This document shows, piece after piece, positions 32,521-41,443 of a DNA stretch of 53,233 bases. Each line of letters starts with the position of its first letter. The first letter of the stretch is position 1. This DNA is from Vicinamibacteraceae bacterium (GTDB taxonomy: Bacteria > Planctomycetota > Phycisphaerae > Phycisphaerales > UBA5793): the NCBI GenBank assembly GCA_011525805.1, contig WYBR01000097.1, positions 1 through 53,233 on the forward strand. The letters run 5' to 3'. The translations under genes and the position numbers were made by a program. The notes below the pieces were generated by a model. That model searched no databases. It was not told where the DNA came from and worked only from the letters and a program-made list of their open reading frames with translations.

Positions 32521-35500
32521 ATGGGGAACGGTGTCATGGAGCCCCCGCTTCGGCACATCTCGATTCGCGTTCCGTGGCACGATACGGCCTGGGACGGGCG
32601 CGTGTGCGCCAAGCCTGCCCTCAACGGTGCTTGTCTTCGTTTGAAGGGCATCGGATTGGCTCGGGATGACAAGGCGGAAGACGCCGTCGCCACGATGTCG
32701 CTGAATGTTCTCCCTCGTGAGCAATGGCCCTGCTGTGTAGGGGAGCGGGCAACGTTCATGGCCCCCTTCGAACTGGTGCAATCGAAAGTTCATCCGTACA
32801 GCTGGAAAGACGATGGAAAACACGCTCACTTTGTGCCGACGCCGCTCCGGCATCCCCCATACTCCGCTCCAGCTGTGCCGTTCTCGTGGATGCTGGCCGA
32901 ATCGGCGGAGCAACTGGCAGCGGAGCACGCGCTTGACGTACTGCCTGATCGTGAACCCGACCTCGGCTTCAAGACGCAGTGGCTGCAGCACCGTGAGAAC
33001 CAAAAGGCACTGTCCGACTGTTTCTGCGCCCATATCAAGCCCAACGAGTCGTTGGTGTTCTTCTATGCCAAGCACGTTCCATTCGTCGAGGACACCGCGG
33101 GGCGACGCGTAATCATCGGCGTGGGTCGGGTGCTTCACGTCGGGCCCTGCGTCGAGTACGAGTACAACACCAAAGACCTGAAGGACAAGCTCCGGTCCAT
33201 GCTCTGGGAGCGGCTGGTGCAGCACTCGATTCGGCCCGATTTCAGGGACGGCTTCATCCTTCCCTATCACGCTGCCCTCGAGAAGGCGGCCACCGACCCT
33301 GACTTCGACCCGACCACGATCGCGGCGTTTTCGCCTGAGGACCGGCTCCTTGAGTTCTCCCATGCATCGCAACTCGTCACTCACGACGCCGCCATCGCCG
33401 GTCTCCTCGCCTGCGCCGATTCACTGCGAAAGGTGAAGACTTACCTGCCGGGCAAGTGGGACCAGTGCCTGCAGTGGATCGACGATCGCCTCGGCGAGCT
33501 GTGGAAGGCTCGTGGTCCGTGCCCAGGCCTTGGTGCTGCCCTCTCGGCCTTCGGCGTCGAGCAAGGGAACTTCCTCGCCCGCGCCATCGCCGAAAAGGCC
33601 GGGGAGAACGCCGACCCGTGGCCACTTGTCGATCGGGCGTTCGCAGATCCCAAGAAATACTTGCCGGGACCACTTGCGGAAAAGATCGGCAAGACGATGG
33701 CCGCGAAGTGGGCCAAGCTGCCGGCGGAGCGGCGCGCCATGCTGTGCCTCCTCAGCCGGTTTGAGATCTCCCTCGATCAGGCCAAGCTGCTCTACGTTCA
33801 GGAGGAGCGAGCGGAGGCGGGCATCAACAGCACGGACGCGGACATCCTGGCTAATCCATATCTGCTCTACGAGTTGACCCGCCTGAGCGACGACCCGATG
33901 AGCATGTGGACCATCGATCGCGGTGTCTTCCCGGACGAGGTTGTGCGGAACGCCCACCCGTTGCCTGAGCCTACGGCGCTCGACGCGGGCACCGATGCGC
34001 GGCGCGTTCGTGCGCTGACGGTTTCCGTACTAGAAGAGGCCGCCGCAAGCGGAAACTCGCTCCTGCCGCAGGACCAGGTCGTGCTCAGGGTCCGCGATCT
34101 CACACTTGATCCGCCGTGCCAGGTCGATGCCGACCTCATGACGGTTGCAAAGGAGGCCTTCGGCGACGCCGTGGTGGAGGTCCCGCTGGCCACTGGCGCG
34201 CCGGCCCTGCAACTCGGCAGGCTGGCGGAGATGGGAGGAGTCATCCGCACCTCCATCACCAAGCGGTCCTGTGGGAAACGGCTGGAAGTGAAGGCGGATT
34301 GGCGGAAGCTTCTCGACGCACACTTGGCAACCAAAGGAGCGGGGAAGCCTGATGAACTCGAAGAACGGGCGCGGGTTGAGAAGACCGCGGCGCTCAAGGA
34401 GTTGGCCGAGTCTCGTGTCTCGGTGCTCATCGGCCCCGCGGGCACGGGCAAGACGACGTTGCTCTCCGTGCTGTGCGGCCACCCGGACGTTGCCTCGGGC
34501 GACATCCTGCTCTTGGCACCGACCGGCAAGGCCCGCGTGCGCATGGAGCAATCTACCAAGGAGCTTCGGCTCAAGGGTTACACGATCGCGCAGTTCCTGA
34601 GCCCGGATCGGTACGAGGGCAGCACGGGTCGCTATCGCCTCTCAGACCAGCCGCCGGACGATTGTCCGCGCACGGTGATTATCGATGAATCGTCGATGCT
34701 CACCGAAGAGATGCTGGCCGCGCTCCTTCAAGCGCTCAAGGGCGTGCATCGCCTGATCTTTATCGGCGACCCGCGCCAGTTACCGCCCATAGGCACCGGC
34801 CGCCCGTTCGTGGACATCATCAACCATCTCGCGCCCGCCGGCGTGACAGAGATGTTCCCCCGCGTCGCGCCCGGCTTTGCGGAGTTGACCATCCGCCGTC
34901 GGCAGGCCGGAGAAGAACGTGAAGACCTCCAACTCGCTGAGTGGTTCAGCGGTGCTCCTATCGCTCCCGGCGAGGACGATGTGTTTGACAAGGTGATCGC
35001 CACGGGAACGAGCAAGCACGTGCGGTTCGCGCCGTGGGAAACGGCGGAGGATCTTCGCACGGCCCTGACTGACACGCTCGTTGGCGAGTTGGCCTTGTCC
35101 GGTCCCGACGACACTGTCGGATTCGACGCTACGCTCGGCGGAGTGCCCTGGAACGACATCCGCTTCTTCAACCCCCGGCGCGACGACACGCCGACAGGTC
35201 GGGGCGCGGCCGAAGTCTCCGAAGGTTGGCAGATTCTGTCCCCCGTGCGTGCCGGCGCACATGGTGTGCCCGACCTCAACCGCCTCATTCATGAGACCTT
35301 TCGCCAGACGATGGTGAAATCGTCCTCGGAGCGCGGCCACCAGACCCCTAAACCCAAGGGGCCAGAGAAGATTGTCTACGGCGACAAGGTCATCAACCTC
35401 ATCAACACTGACCCCGCCCACCCCCGCTACCGCCATCGCAGGGTCTACCCCGCGAAGGACACGCCCTACATCGCCAATGGCGAGATTGGCATGACAGTGG

Positions 35501-36297
35501 GGTTTTTCTGGCGGGGCCGCGCCGAGAATACCAAGCGGTATCGCGAGAACCTGGAGGTGGAGTTCTCGTCACAGCCCGGTTTCAAGTACACCTACACCGA
35601 GCGCGACTTCGGAGAGGAGGGGAACCCAGTTCTGGAGCTCGCCTACGCCCTTACAGTACACAAATCGCAAGGGAGTGAGTTCGGCACCGTCATCCTCGTG
35701 CTGCCCAACCCCTGCCGACTTCTTTCGCGCGAGATGCTCTATACCGCCCTGACGCGCCAGCGGAACCGAATCATTATCCTCCACCAAGGGGACCGCGCCG
35801 GGCTGCGCAAATACTCAACCGACAACAACTCCGAGACGGCCCGGCGGCTCACCAACATCTTCGAGGCGCCGAGGCCGATCCTGATCGAAGGACGCATCTT
35901 CGAAGAGGGGCTGATCCACCGCAGCACCGCCGACATCATGGTCCGCTCTAAGTCGGAGGTGATCATCGCCGATCACCTCGAGCGGCTGCGCAAGGAGACG
36001 GGCGTCGAGTACTCCTACGAGCGCCCGCTCACGCTCGGTGGTGTCACGAAGTACCCGGACTTCACGATCGAGGACATGGAGTCCGGCATCACGGTGTACT
36101 GGGAACACTGCGGCATGCTGCACGTCCCCTCGTACCGCCTGCGTTGGGAGGAGAAGCTGGCGTGGTATCGGGCGAGTGGCATTCTCCCCCACGAGGAGGG
36201 AGGGGGCGAGAGGGGCAAGCTGGTGGTAACGCGCGATGAGCCAAATGGCAGCATCGATTCGGCGAAGATCACGAGCGTGCTGAAGAGCCTCTTCTGA
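32521..36297 (+). CDS. RecD/PIF1-like SF1 helicase with C-terminal nuclease-like domain
   Basis: 1258 aa from ATG 32521 (ATG 32536 also possible). An unrecognised N-terminal half (1-620) precedes the SF1B motor: Walker A GPAGTGKT (about 638), IIDESSMLTEEM, FIGDPRQLPPIGTG, and the UvrD_C_2 part AYALTVHKSQGSEFGTVILV with LYTALTRQRNRI (about 1040-1090). Residues about 1140-1225 (IADHLERLRKETGVEYSYER, TKYPDFTIED, YWEHCGM) match the restriction-endonuclease-like tail seen in several defence helicases. Probably an ATP-driven DNA or RNA translocase with cleavage. It shares its promoter with the UvrD-like gene at 41444. Confidence 0.8.
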   Translation: MGNGVMEPPLRHISIRVPWHDTAWDGRVCAKPALNGACLRLKGIGLARDDKAEDAVATMSLNVLPREQWPCCVGERATFMAPFELVQSKVHPYSWKDDGKHAHFVPTPLRHPPYSAPAVPFSWMLAESAEQLAAEHALDVLPDREPDLGFKTQWLQHRENQKALSDCFCAHIKPNESLVFFYAKHVPFVEDTAGRRVIIGVGRVLHVGPCVEYEYNTKDLKDKLRSMLWERLVQHSIRPDFRDGFILPYHAALEKAATDPDFDPTTIAAFSPEDRLLEFSHASQLVTHDAAIAGLLACADSLRKVKTYLPGKWDQCLQWIDDRLGELWKARGPCPGLGAALSAFGVEQGNFLARAIAEKAGENADPWPLVDRAFADPKKYLPGPLAEKIGKTMAAKWAKLPAERRAMLCLLSRFEISLDQAKLLYVQEERAEAGINSTDADILANPYLLYELTRLSDDPMSMWTIDRGVFPDEVVRNAHPLPEPTALDAGTDARRVRALTVSVLEEAAASGNSLLPQDQVVLRVRDLTLDPPCQVDADLMTVAKEAFGDAVVEVPLATGAPALQLGRLAEMGGVIRTSITKRSCGKRLEVKADWRKLLDAHLATKGAGKPDELEERARVEKTAALKELAESRVSVLIGPAGTGKTTLLSVLCGHPDVASGDILLLAPTGKARVRMEQSTKELRLKGYTIAQFLSPDRYEGSTGRYRLSDQPPDDCPRTVIIDESSMLTEEMLAALLQALKGVHRLIFIGDPRQLPPIGTGRPFVDIINHLAPAGVTEMFPRVAPGFAELTIRRRQAGEEREDLQLAEWFSGAPIAPGEDDVFDKVIATGTSKHVRFAPWETAEDLRTALTDTLVGELALSGPDDTVGFDATLGGVPWNDIRFFNPRRDDTPTGRGAAEVSEGWQILSPVRAGAHGVPDLNRLIHETFRQTMVKSSSERGHQTPKPKGPEKIVYGDKVINLINTDPAHPRYRHRRVYPAKDTPYIANGEIGMTVGFFWRGRAENTKRYRENLEVEFSSQPGFKYTYTERDFGEEGNPVLELAYALTVHKSQGSEFGTVILVLPNPCRLLSREMLYTALTRQRNRIIILHQGDRAGLRKYSTDNNSETARRLTNIFEAPRPILIEGRIFEEGLIHRSTADIMVRSKSEVIIADHLERLRKETGVEYSYERPLTLGGVTKYPDFTIEDMESGITVYWEHCGMLHVPSYRLRWEEKLAWYRASGILPHEEGGGERGKLVVTRDEPNGSIDSAKITSVLKSLF

Positions 36298-36333
36298 CCC
36301 AACCGAGCCGGTTCGTGGTGTGTGGACGGCGAT

Positions 36334-37857
36334 CTATCGCGATGCAGCCGTAATGCGCTTCATGTTCTTTTCGTACACGTCGTCGATGACTGGTGCGAGG
36401 GTCAAGTACACACCTTGCTCGTCGCGGAACGTGCGGTCCGGATCGCCTCGAAAGGACAACCAGTTGAAGCTGGACACGACACAGAAGGCTCGATCAACCA
36501 CCAGTACCTTTGCGTGCGTGTCTCCGAGCCGCACGAAGCGGAACTTGTCTTGGAACTGTGCGGCGATCTGTTCCAATTCCCGAACTACGGCACGGTTTCG
36601 AGGGCGCTGCATTTGGCGATCGGCATCGGGGTCACCGATGCCCCAGCCGATGGTCACACGACAGCCGCGGATGAGCAGGACTTGCAGGCGGCGGACCATA
36701 GATCGATCCACAACCTCCGCACTAATCCACGGTGAAATGATGAGCAGTCGCTCAGTGGCCTTCAGAAACGCTCGCTCCAGGAGGGGCGGATGATCCGGCG
36801 TGTAGATGTGCCGGACAGGAAGTTCATCCAGGCGCGCCTCAGCGCTCTCCAACTGCTGCTCAGCAGCGACAACCTCAGGCGCGGGGGCCGCCGGGGCGAG
36901 ATCATTTGATGGCGGAGCCCCTGTTCGCTCCTTGGCGGCTACAACCGCTTGCTTGGCGGCGGCTACATCCTGCTCTCGCTTGAGCACCTCGTCGGGCGCC
37001 GCGAGGGGTGGTAGATTGATCCCTAACTCCTCGACGGCAATGCGACTCGCAGCATCTGCATCCACGACCTCCTTCACGATGCCCAGTCGCACCGCCGCCT
37101 TGCTCTTGGCGAACGCTGCTGAATAGTCCTCACGAGTGCGACCGTCCTGGATCAGAACCACCTGAACATCGTCCGATCGGCCGCGACGAAACACCAGCGC
37201 GACACCTGGACGATACAGGCGCTTCGTCCGTCCCACCGATCTCACCGCGAGGACCTCGCGGATCTGTGTTCGCCCCTTCCGCAACTGTTGGGCGATTCTC
37301 TCGACGGCCGCCACCGGCACTTCCTTGGGAACCGGCGGCCGCGCGGGGCAGGCGGGTATCTCTGGTATGTCGAGATCGCGCAGGTCCTTGGGGAACAGCA
37401 GGGCTTCATTCATGACGGTGATGACCTCGCGTGACAGTCCGTCGTACTTGACGACCACGTCGAAGTCCTGAGGCATCGACAGCGTGGCCAACGAGAGCGT
37501 GCGCTTCCCCTTTTGGGTCAGAGCCAGGTATTGATGACCTTGGGTCGCGGTGGCTGCGAGGTGGACGTCTTCCGTGCGTGTGAGATCTGACAGCACACGT
37601 CGAACGGATCGGTGGCCGAGCCCGAGGAACGATGCGACGTGATCTGGGTGCCCGAGCCCTTCATCAACCGCCTTCATCGCGAACTCTTGCAGCGGCGGAA
37701 TCGGCCGCACTTCTTGCACGAGCAGTGTGAGCGGCAACTCGTAAACAGGAAGGCCGACAAGACAGGCGTTCACCAGCCTCATGCCCGGCTTGCTAAAGGC
37801 GAAGCGATCGGCGATCGATTTCACGTCGATCCCGAATGGGTGCTGCTCATCGTTCAC
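36334..37857 (-). CDS. mkoB: PLD-family nuclease, MkoB-like (type I Mokosh)
   Basis: 507 aa from GTG 37857, overlapping the kinase-helicase stop by 4 bases. The C-terminal part (about 380-505) has LLIISPWISAEVVDRSMVRR and the HxK motif T-H-A-K-V-L-V-V-D (His448) followed by VSSFNWLSFRG, the HKD half of phospholipase D/endonuclease proteins; a single motif implies dimerisation. The N-terminal part has winged-helix-like and unassigned regions. In type I Mokosh a PLD protein partners a kinase-COG1112 helicase and both are needed for anti-phage defence (established). The pairing here is direct and coupled. Confidence 0.75.
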   Translation of the reverse strand: MNDEQHPFGIDVKSIADRFAFSKPGMRLVNACLVGLPVYELPLTLLVQEVRPIPPLQEFAMKAVDEGLGHPDHVASFLGLGHRSVRRVLSDLTRTEDVHLAATATQGHQYLALTQKGKRTLSLATLSMPQDFDVVVKYDGLSREVITVMNEALLFPKDLRDLDIPEIPACPARPPVPKEVPVAAVERIAQQLRKGRTQIREVLAVRSVGRTKRLYRPGVALVFRRGRSDDVQVVLIQDGRTREDYSAAFAKSKAAVRLGIVKEVVDADAASRIAVEELGINLPPLAAPDEVLKREQDVAAAKQAVVAAKERTGAPPSNDLAPAAPAPEVVAAEQQLESAEARLDELPVRHIYTPDHPPLLERAFLKATERLLIISPWISAEVVDRSMVRRLQVLLIRGCRVTIGWGIGDPDADRQMQRPRNRAVVRELEQIAAQFQDKFRFVRLGDTHAKVLVVDRAFCVVSSFNWLSFRGDPDRTFRDEQGVYLTLAPVIDDVYEKNMKRITAASR

Positions 37858-40800
37858 GCAACACCTCCCGCCAACACGATCGCATCGGTCGGATTGCGGT
37901 CGACGTAGTCCACCACGGTCCGCATAGGTGTCGTGCCATCGAGCCTTCTACAAAAGGCTTCGTCTCCGACAATGATGAGGGAGTCCTTTCCGCGGGACAT
38001 GGCGACATTGATCCGTTCTTGATCGCCGAGGAACCCAGCTTGACCGCCTTCGTTTGATCGAACAACGCTGAAGATGCAGACGTCCGCCTCTCGCCCCTGC
38101 GCGGCATCAACGGTGTTCACTTCGACCTCCAAGGACGCCCATTCCGCGACGCGGGTTCGAATCGCCTCAACCAGCCTCGTGCGCTGCTCCAGATACCCGG
38201 TGAGGACCAGCACACGCTTGTGCACTCCGGCCGCGGCGCAGTGACGGTGTAGACGGGATAGCGCGGTTGATAGCACGGCGAGCTCCGCCGCATTCCCAAA
38301 GCTGGTTCCGGCGCGGTATTCACGCCTGTCCGCGCGGGCACCGGTGGAGACCCACGCCACTGCCTTACCGAATGCGGACAAAATCACTGGATCGAGGTCC
38401 GCCCGACTGCTCTCGAGTTCACCGCCATAAAAGCAATGACTGACAAGGTCGCCGATCGCCTTGGTCATCCGGTACTGCTTCTTCAGTTTCACGACGCACG
38501 GTGTCGGACCGTGCGCGGCGAGCCTGCCGAACAGCGTTTCCTCTATATCCTCGCGCGACAGCTGGTACTTGTCCAACAGGGCGGCCTCGTGCAGGATCTC
38601 ACCGTGGAACGGCGGGAGCTGTCGCTCATCGCCAACGAGTACGCACTTGGTGGCTCGGCTCAGTGGAATCATCACCTCGGTCGCTGTGGCCTTCGATGCC
38701 TCGTCGACGATGCAGAGATCGAACTCCAACTCGCGAAAGCCAGAAAGGCCGGCCAGGCCCACACATGTTGACGCGACCACCTGGAACTCGGCCAGAATTG
38801 TCGGCCGAAGGTCCTTTGGGTTTGCCAACCGCTGGGCCCAGTCCTCGTGTACCTTGAGCAGGCGGAATAGCTGCTTGCTGATGTCCGACGGTGGGAGCAG
38901 GGATTGGAGGCGTTCGGTGAGCTCCGCCTCGCCAAGTTCAGCAAGGCGAGCACCACGGTCGTCCATGCGGATGAGTGCTTCCTCAGCGGACTTTCGCTCG
39001 CGCCTTGCGCGCTCGAGTGCAGGCTTGATCTCCTCGATTTGCCCTACCAGTTCCTCCTCAGTGAGCTTCGCCTTGGCGTCAGCGTCGATGGGGTCACCTC
39101 CGCGGAGCGCCCGCTCCGCAGCATTCAACCGATCGGCGAGAGTGCGGGCCCGGACACGCGACGCCAGAAGCCGGCGGGCCCCGATGGCGAGTTGGGCGAC
39201 CTTCCTTTCGAGACCCCGTTCAGCGGCCCATGACTCCAAGAACTTCTCGCCCTCGGACACCACGCGCTCGATCCAAGGCTCTAGCTGTGCCTCCAGCAAC
39301 AATGAGCGGCTGAACGGCATTACTCGATCAGGATCGGCGGCAAGGCGAACGACTCGAACCTCCTTAGAGGCCTCAAGCAGCCGTTCAATCGCGTTGTCGA
39401 TGGCGATGTGGGTCTGCGAAGTCAGGAGTACTCGACTGTCCGGCTTTGTCCTCAGTTGCTGAAGCACGAGTTCTGCAATGAACGCGGTCTTACCGGCACC
39501 TGGAGGACCGTGGACCACGAGGAAGTCATCGCAGCCCAGAGCGGCGGCCACCGCTTGGCGCTTGTCCTCATCCAGATTCTTGATGAAGAAATCAGGGATC
39601 GATGCCGGCGCTGGCGCGTGCGCTGCATCTGGGCGCGTCAAGAATCGGCCGAGGTCCGATCGAAGGGAACGTCCATGCCGAATGTCCTCGAGCGCCCGGC
39701 GTTGGCGGACCAGCGGCTCCTCAGCGGCGCGAGTGTCAAATCGCACCACACCCTTGCGCGGCAAGGGAATTGACTCGGCGCCCGGCTGATAGAGCGTCAA
39801 CGATCTGCCGTCGAAGTCGTCAAGTTCCCCACGGAACGCTGAGTCATCGACCCTCCAAAGCCCTTCTGTGAGGCCCACCTCGGCGGGCGAAGTGAGCCGG
39901 AACGTGACGCGACTACCGCGGACGTCGATCCCGTCGTACTGAACCGGGCGAAGCCGATTGCGTTCGACGTCGGTCTTGGCGTTCAGAATGCTGATCCACC
40001 GTTCATACAGCCGTTTCGCCTCGATCTGTTCCTTCGAGAGTCGGCGACCGTCGAGATGGTCCGCCAGTCCCACCTCGAAGGCGTTCAGGATGTCTACTCC
40101 GTGCTCGCGCGTCGCAGGACGGCCGAACTTGAAGGCGAATGGTGCCGGCCATGCGCTTTCTCGCAACCGTTCCAGTAGGGCTGGAGGCAGTCGACGCACG
40201 GACTCAACCGCAAACTGATCCGGCATGTTTGGTCCAACGACCAGGTGAATAGCGAGTGTCGGCGTGAGGAGCTCGTACTCGTTGTCGACGTCTGTTCCAC
40301 CGAGCTGGTCGGGCAGGCGCCGGCGCTGCACTCCGCACACCTCCCTGATTTCGTCGAGGAGCAGCCCCTGCACCTGCTGAACGTCATGGAGGCCGAACAG
40401 GTCAACGCACCTCCGTGCGGCGTTCTGCGCCAGATGGAGGAAGCACACCCGTTCCTTTAGCCAGTGCTGCCGTCGATCTCGTTGAATCGTCTCCAGCTCT
40501 TCCAGCAACTGGCCCGCGTTGCGAGGCCGTTCTGCAGGATCGCGCGCAATCGCCCTCTTCAGCAGCGCATGAACCTCGGGGGCTACGTCGCACTCGTCTT
40601 CAAGGGCCCTTACCACCGCCGCGTAATCGTCCAGGGGCCGTGCAAGAAGGCACCGCACCGACAACACCGCAAACGCAAAGACATCCCGCGTCTCGGTGTA
40701 CTCGCCGTGGTCATCCTCGGGAGGCGCGTACGGGCGCGTCATGAACTGGGCGAGTGTGATGCCCGGATCCAGCAACTTCTTGAGACGTGCAATCCCGAAG

Positions 40801-41303
40801 TCAGCCAGCTTCGGCGTACCGTCAGGACCGACAAGTATGTTCTGCGGCTTGATGTCACGGTGAATGCAGCGGCGTTGGTGGGCGAAGTCCAATGCTCGAA
40901 GAACCGGGAGGCCAATGCGTTCGACGTACCCATCCCACCCCCACACCTCGGGGTCGTCACGGTTCAGACTCCCGACATGCTCGTCGAGATTGCGATCGAT
41001 CCACTCCAGCGCCAGGAAGTTCCGGTCGGTGGCTTCGTCGTGACCGAAGTCAAAGAGCTGCACAATGTTCGGGTGTTTGAGCTCCTGCAGCGCCGCCGAT
41101 TCGCGCCGAAAGCTCTCCTGAACGAAGTCCTGGCTCAATCCACCGGCGCGGAACAGTTTGAGGGCCACGTCCCGCTCGGCGACGAGGTCGCGTGCCTTGT
41201 ACACGTCGGACATTCCACCGGCTCTGACCTTGGGGGTCAGGGCGTATCGTCCTCCGATGATCCGTGGCTGCTCCAACGGCGCGCCCTCCGCGACGCGGAG
41301 CAT
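37854..41303 (-). CDS. mkoA: Ser/Thr kinase fused to COG1112-type SF1 helicase, MkoA-like (type I Mokosh)
   Basis: 1149 aa. The kinase domain (about 15-275) has RAGGMSDVYKARD, catalytic Lys49, HRD (148-150) with DIKPQN, and DFG (168-170), so it looks active. A linker and unassigned part (280-560) precede an SF1 Upf1-like helicase: Walker A GPPGAGKT (599-606), IVDEASKAT, LVGDERQLPPF, KKQYRMTKAIGDL and VNTVDAAQGREADVCIFSVV. This fusion is the MkoA architecture. It would sense or process phage RNA/DNA and pass a signal to the PLD nuclease (mechanism inferred). Translation is coupled to the PLD gene. Confidence 0.85.
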   Translation of the reverse strand: MLRVAEGAPLEQPRIIGGRYALTPKVRAGGMSDVYKARDLVAERDVALKLFRAGGLSQDFVQESFRRESAALQELKHPNIVQLFDFGHDEATDRNFLALEWIDRNLDEHVGSLNRDDPEVWGWDGYVERIGLPVLRALDFAHQRRCIHRDIKPQNILVGPDGTPKLADFGIARLKKLLDPGITLAQFMTRPYAPPEDDHGEYTETRDVFAFAVLSVRCLLARPLDDYAAVVRALEDECDVAPEVHALLKRAIARDPAERPRNAGQLLEELETIQRDRRQHWLKERVCFLHLAQNAARRCVDLFGLHDVQQVQGLLLDEIREVCGVQRRRLPDQLGGTDVDNEYELLTPTLAIHLVVGPNMPDQFAVESVRRLPPALLERLRESAWPAPFAFKFGRPATREHGVDILNAFEVGLADHLDGRRLSKEQIEAKRLYERWISILNAKTDVERNRLRPVQYDGIDVRGSRVTFRLTSPAEVGLTEGLWRVDDSAFRGELDDFDGRSLTLYQPGAESIPLPRKGVVRFDTRAAEEPLVRQRRALEDIRHGRSLRSDLGRFLTRPDAAHAPAPASIPDFFIKNLDEDKRQAVAAALGCDDFLVVHGPPGAGKTAFIAELVLQQLRTKPDSRVLLTSQTHIAIDNAIERLLEASKEVRVVRLAADPDRVMPFSRSLLLEAQLEPWIERVVSEGEKFLESWAAERGLERKVAQLAIGARRLLASRVRARTLADRLNAAERALRGGDPIDADAKAKLTEEELVGQIEEIKPALERARRERKSAEEALIRMDDRGARLAELGEAELTERLQSLLPPSDISKQLFRLLKVHEDWAQRLANPKDLRPTILAEFQVVASTCVGLAGLSGFRELEFDLCIVDEASKATATEVMIPLSRATKCVLVGDERQLPPFHGEILHEAALLDKYQLSREDIEETLFGRLAAHGPTPCVVKLKKQYRMTKAIGDLVSHCFYGGELESSRADLDPVILSAFGKAVAWVSTGARADRREYRAGTSFGNAAELAVLSTALSRLHRHCAAAGVHKRVLVLTGYLEQRTRLVEAIRTRVAEWASLEVEVNTVDAAQGREADVCIFSVVRSNEGGQAGFLGDQERINVAMSRGKDSLIIVGDEAFCRRLDGTTPMRTVVDYVDRNPTDAIVLAGGVA

Positions 41304-41326
41304 CGGCGGGCTCGGGACGGCCCGGT

Positions 41327-41382
41327 TTGCACTCCGCTGACCCGCAGGTTATCATCCCGTCAACTGTTTGGCAAACGCGGAC
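41327..41382. promoter_or_regulatory. Bidirectional promoter/operator cassette, copy 2
   Basis: Rightward TTGCAC (41327-41332), 17 bases, TATCAT (41350-41355), then GTTTGGCAAAC (41366-41376), driving the UvrD-like gene. Leftward TTGCCA-N17-TAACCT, with the -35 inside the palindrome, points at the kinase-helicase gene (start 41303). A repressor at the palindrome would cover both. It matches copy 1 with identical spacing throughout. Confidence 0.78.
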
Positions 41383-41443
41383 GACGCGCCCCTCGTGGGG
41401 CTCAGCCCTCCGTGTCCTCGCGATCCTCGGCGGGCCCCGCCAT

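Noticed and set aside
36334-41303. DISARM interpretation of the PLD + helicase pair
   Set aside because: DISARM's DrmA helicase and DUF1998 partner are absent; the helicase here is fused to a Ser/Thr kinase and is of the SF1 COG1112 type, matching Mokosh.
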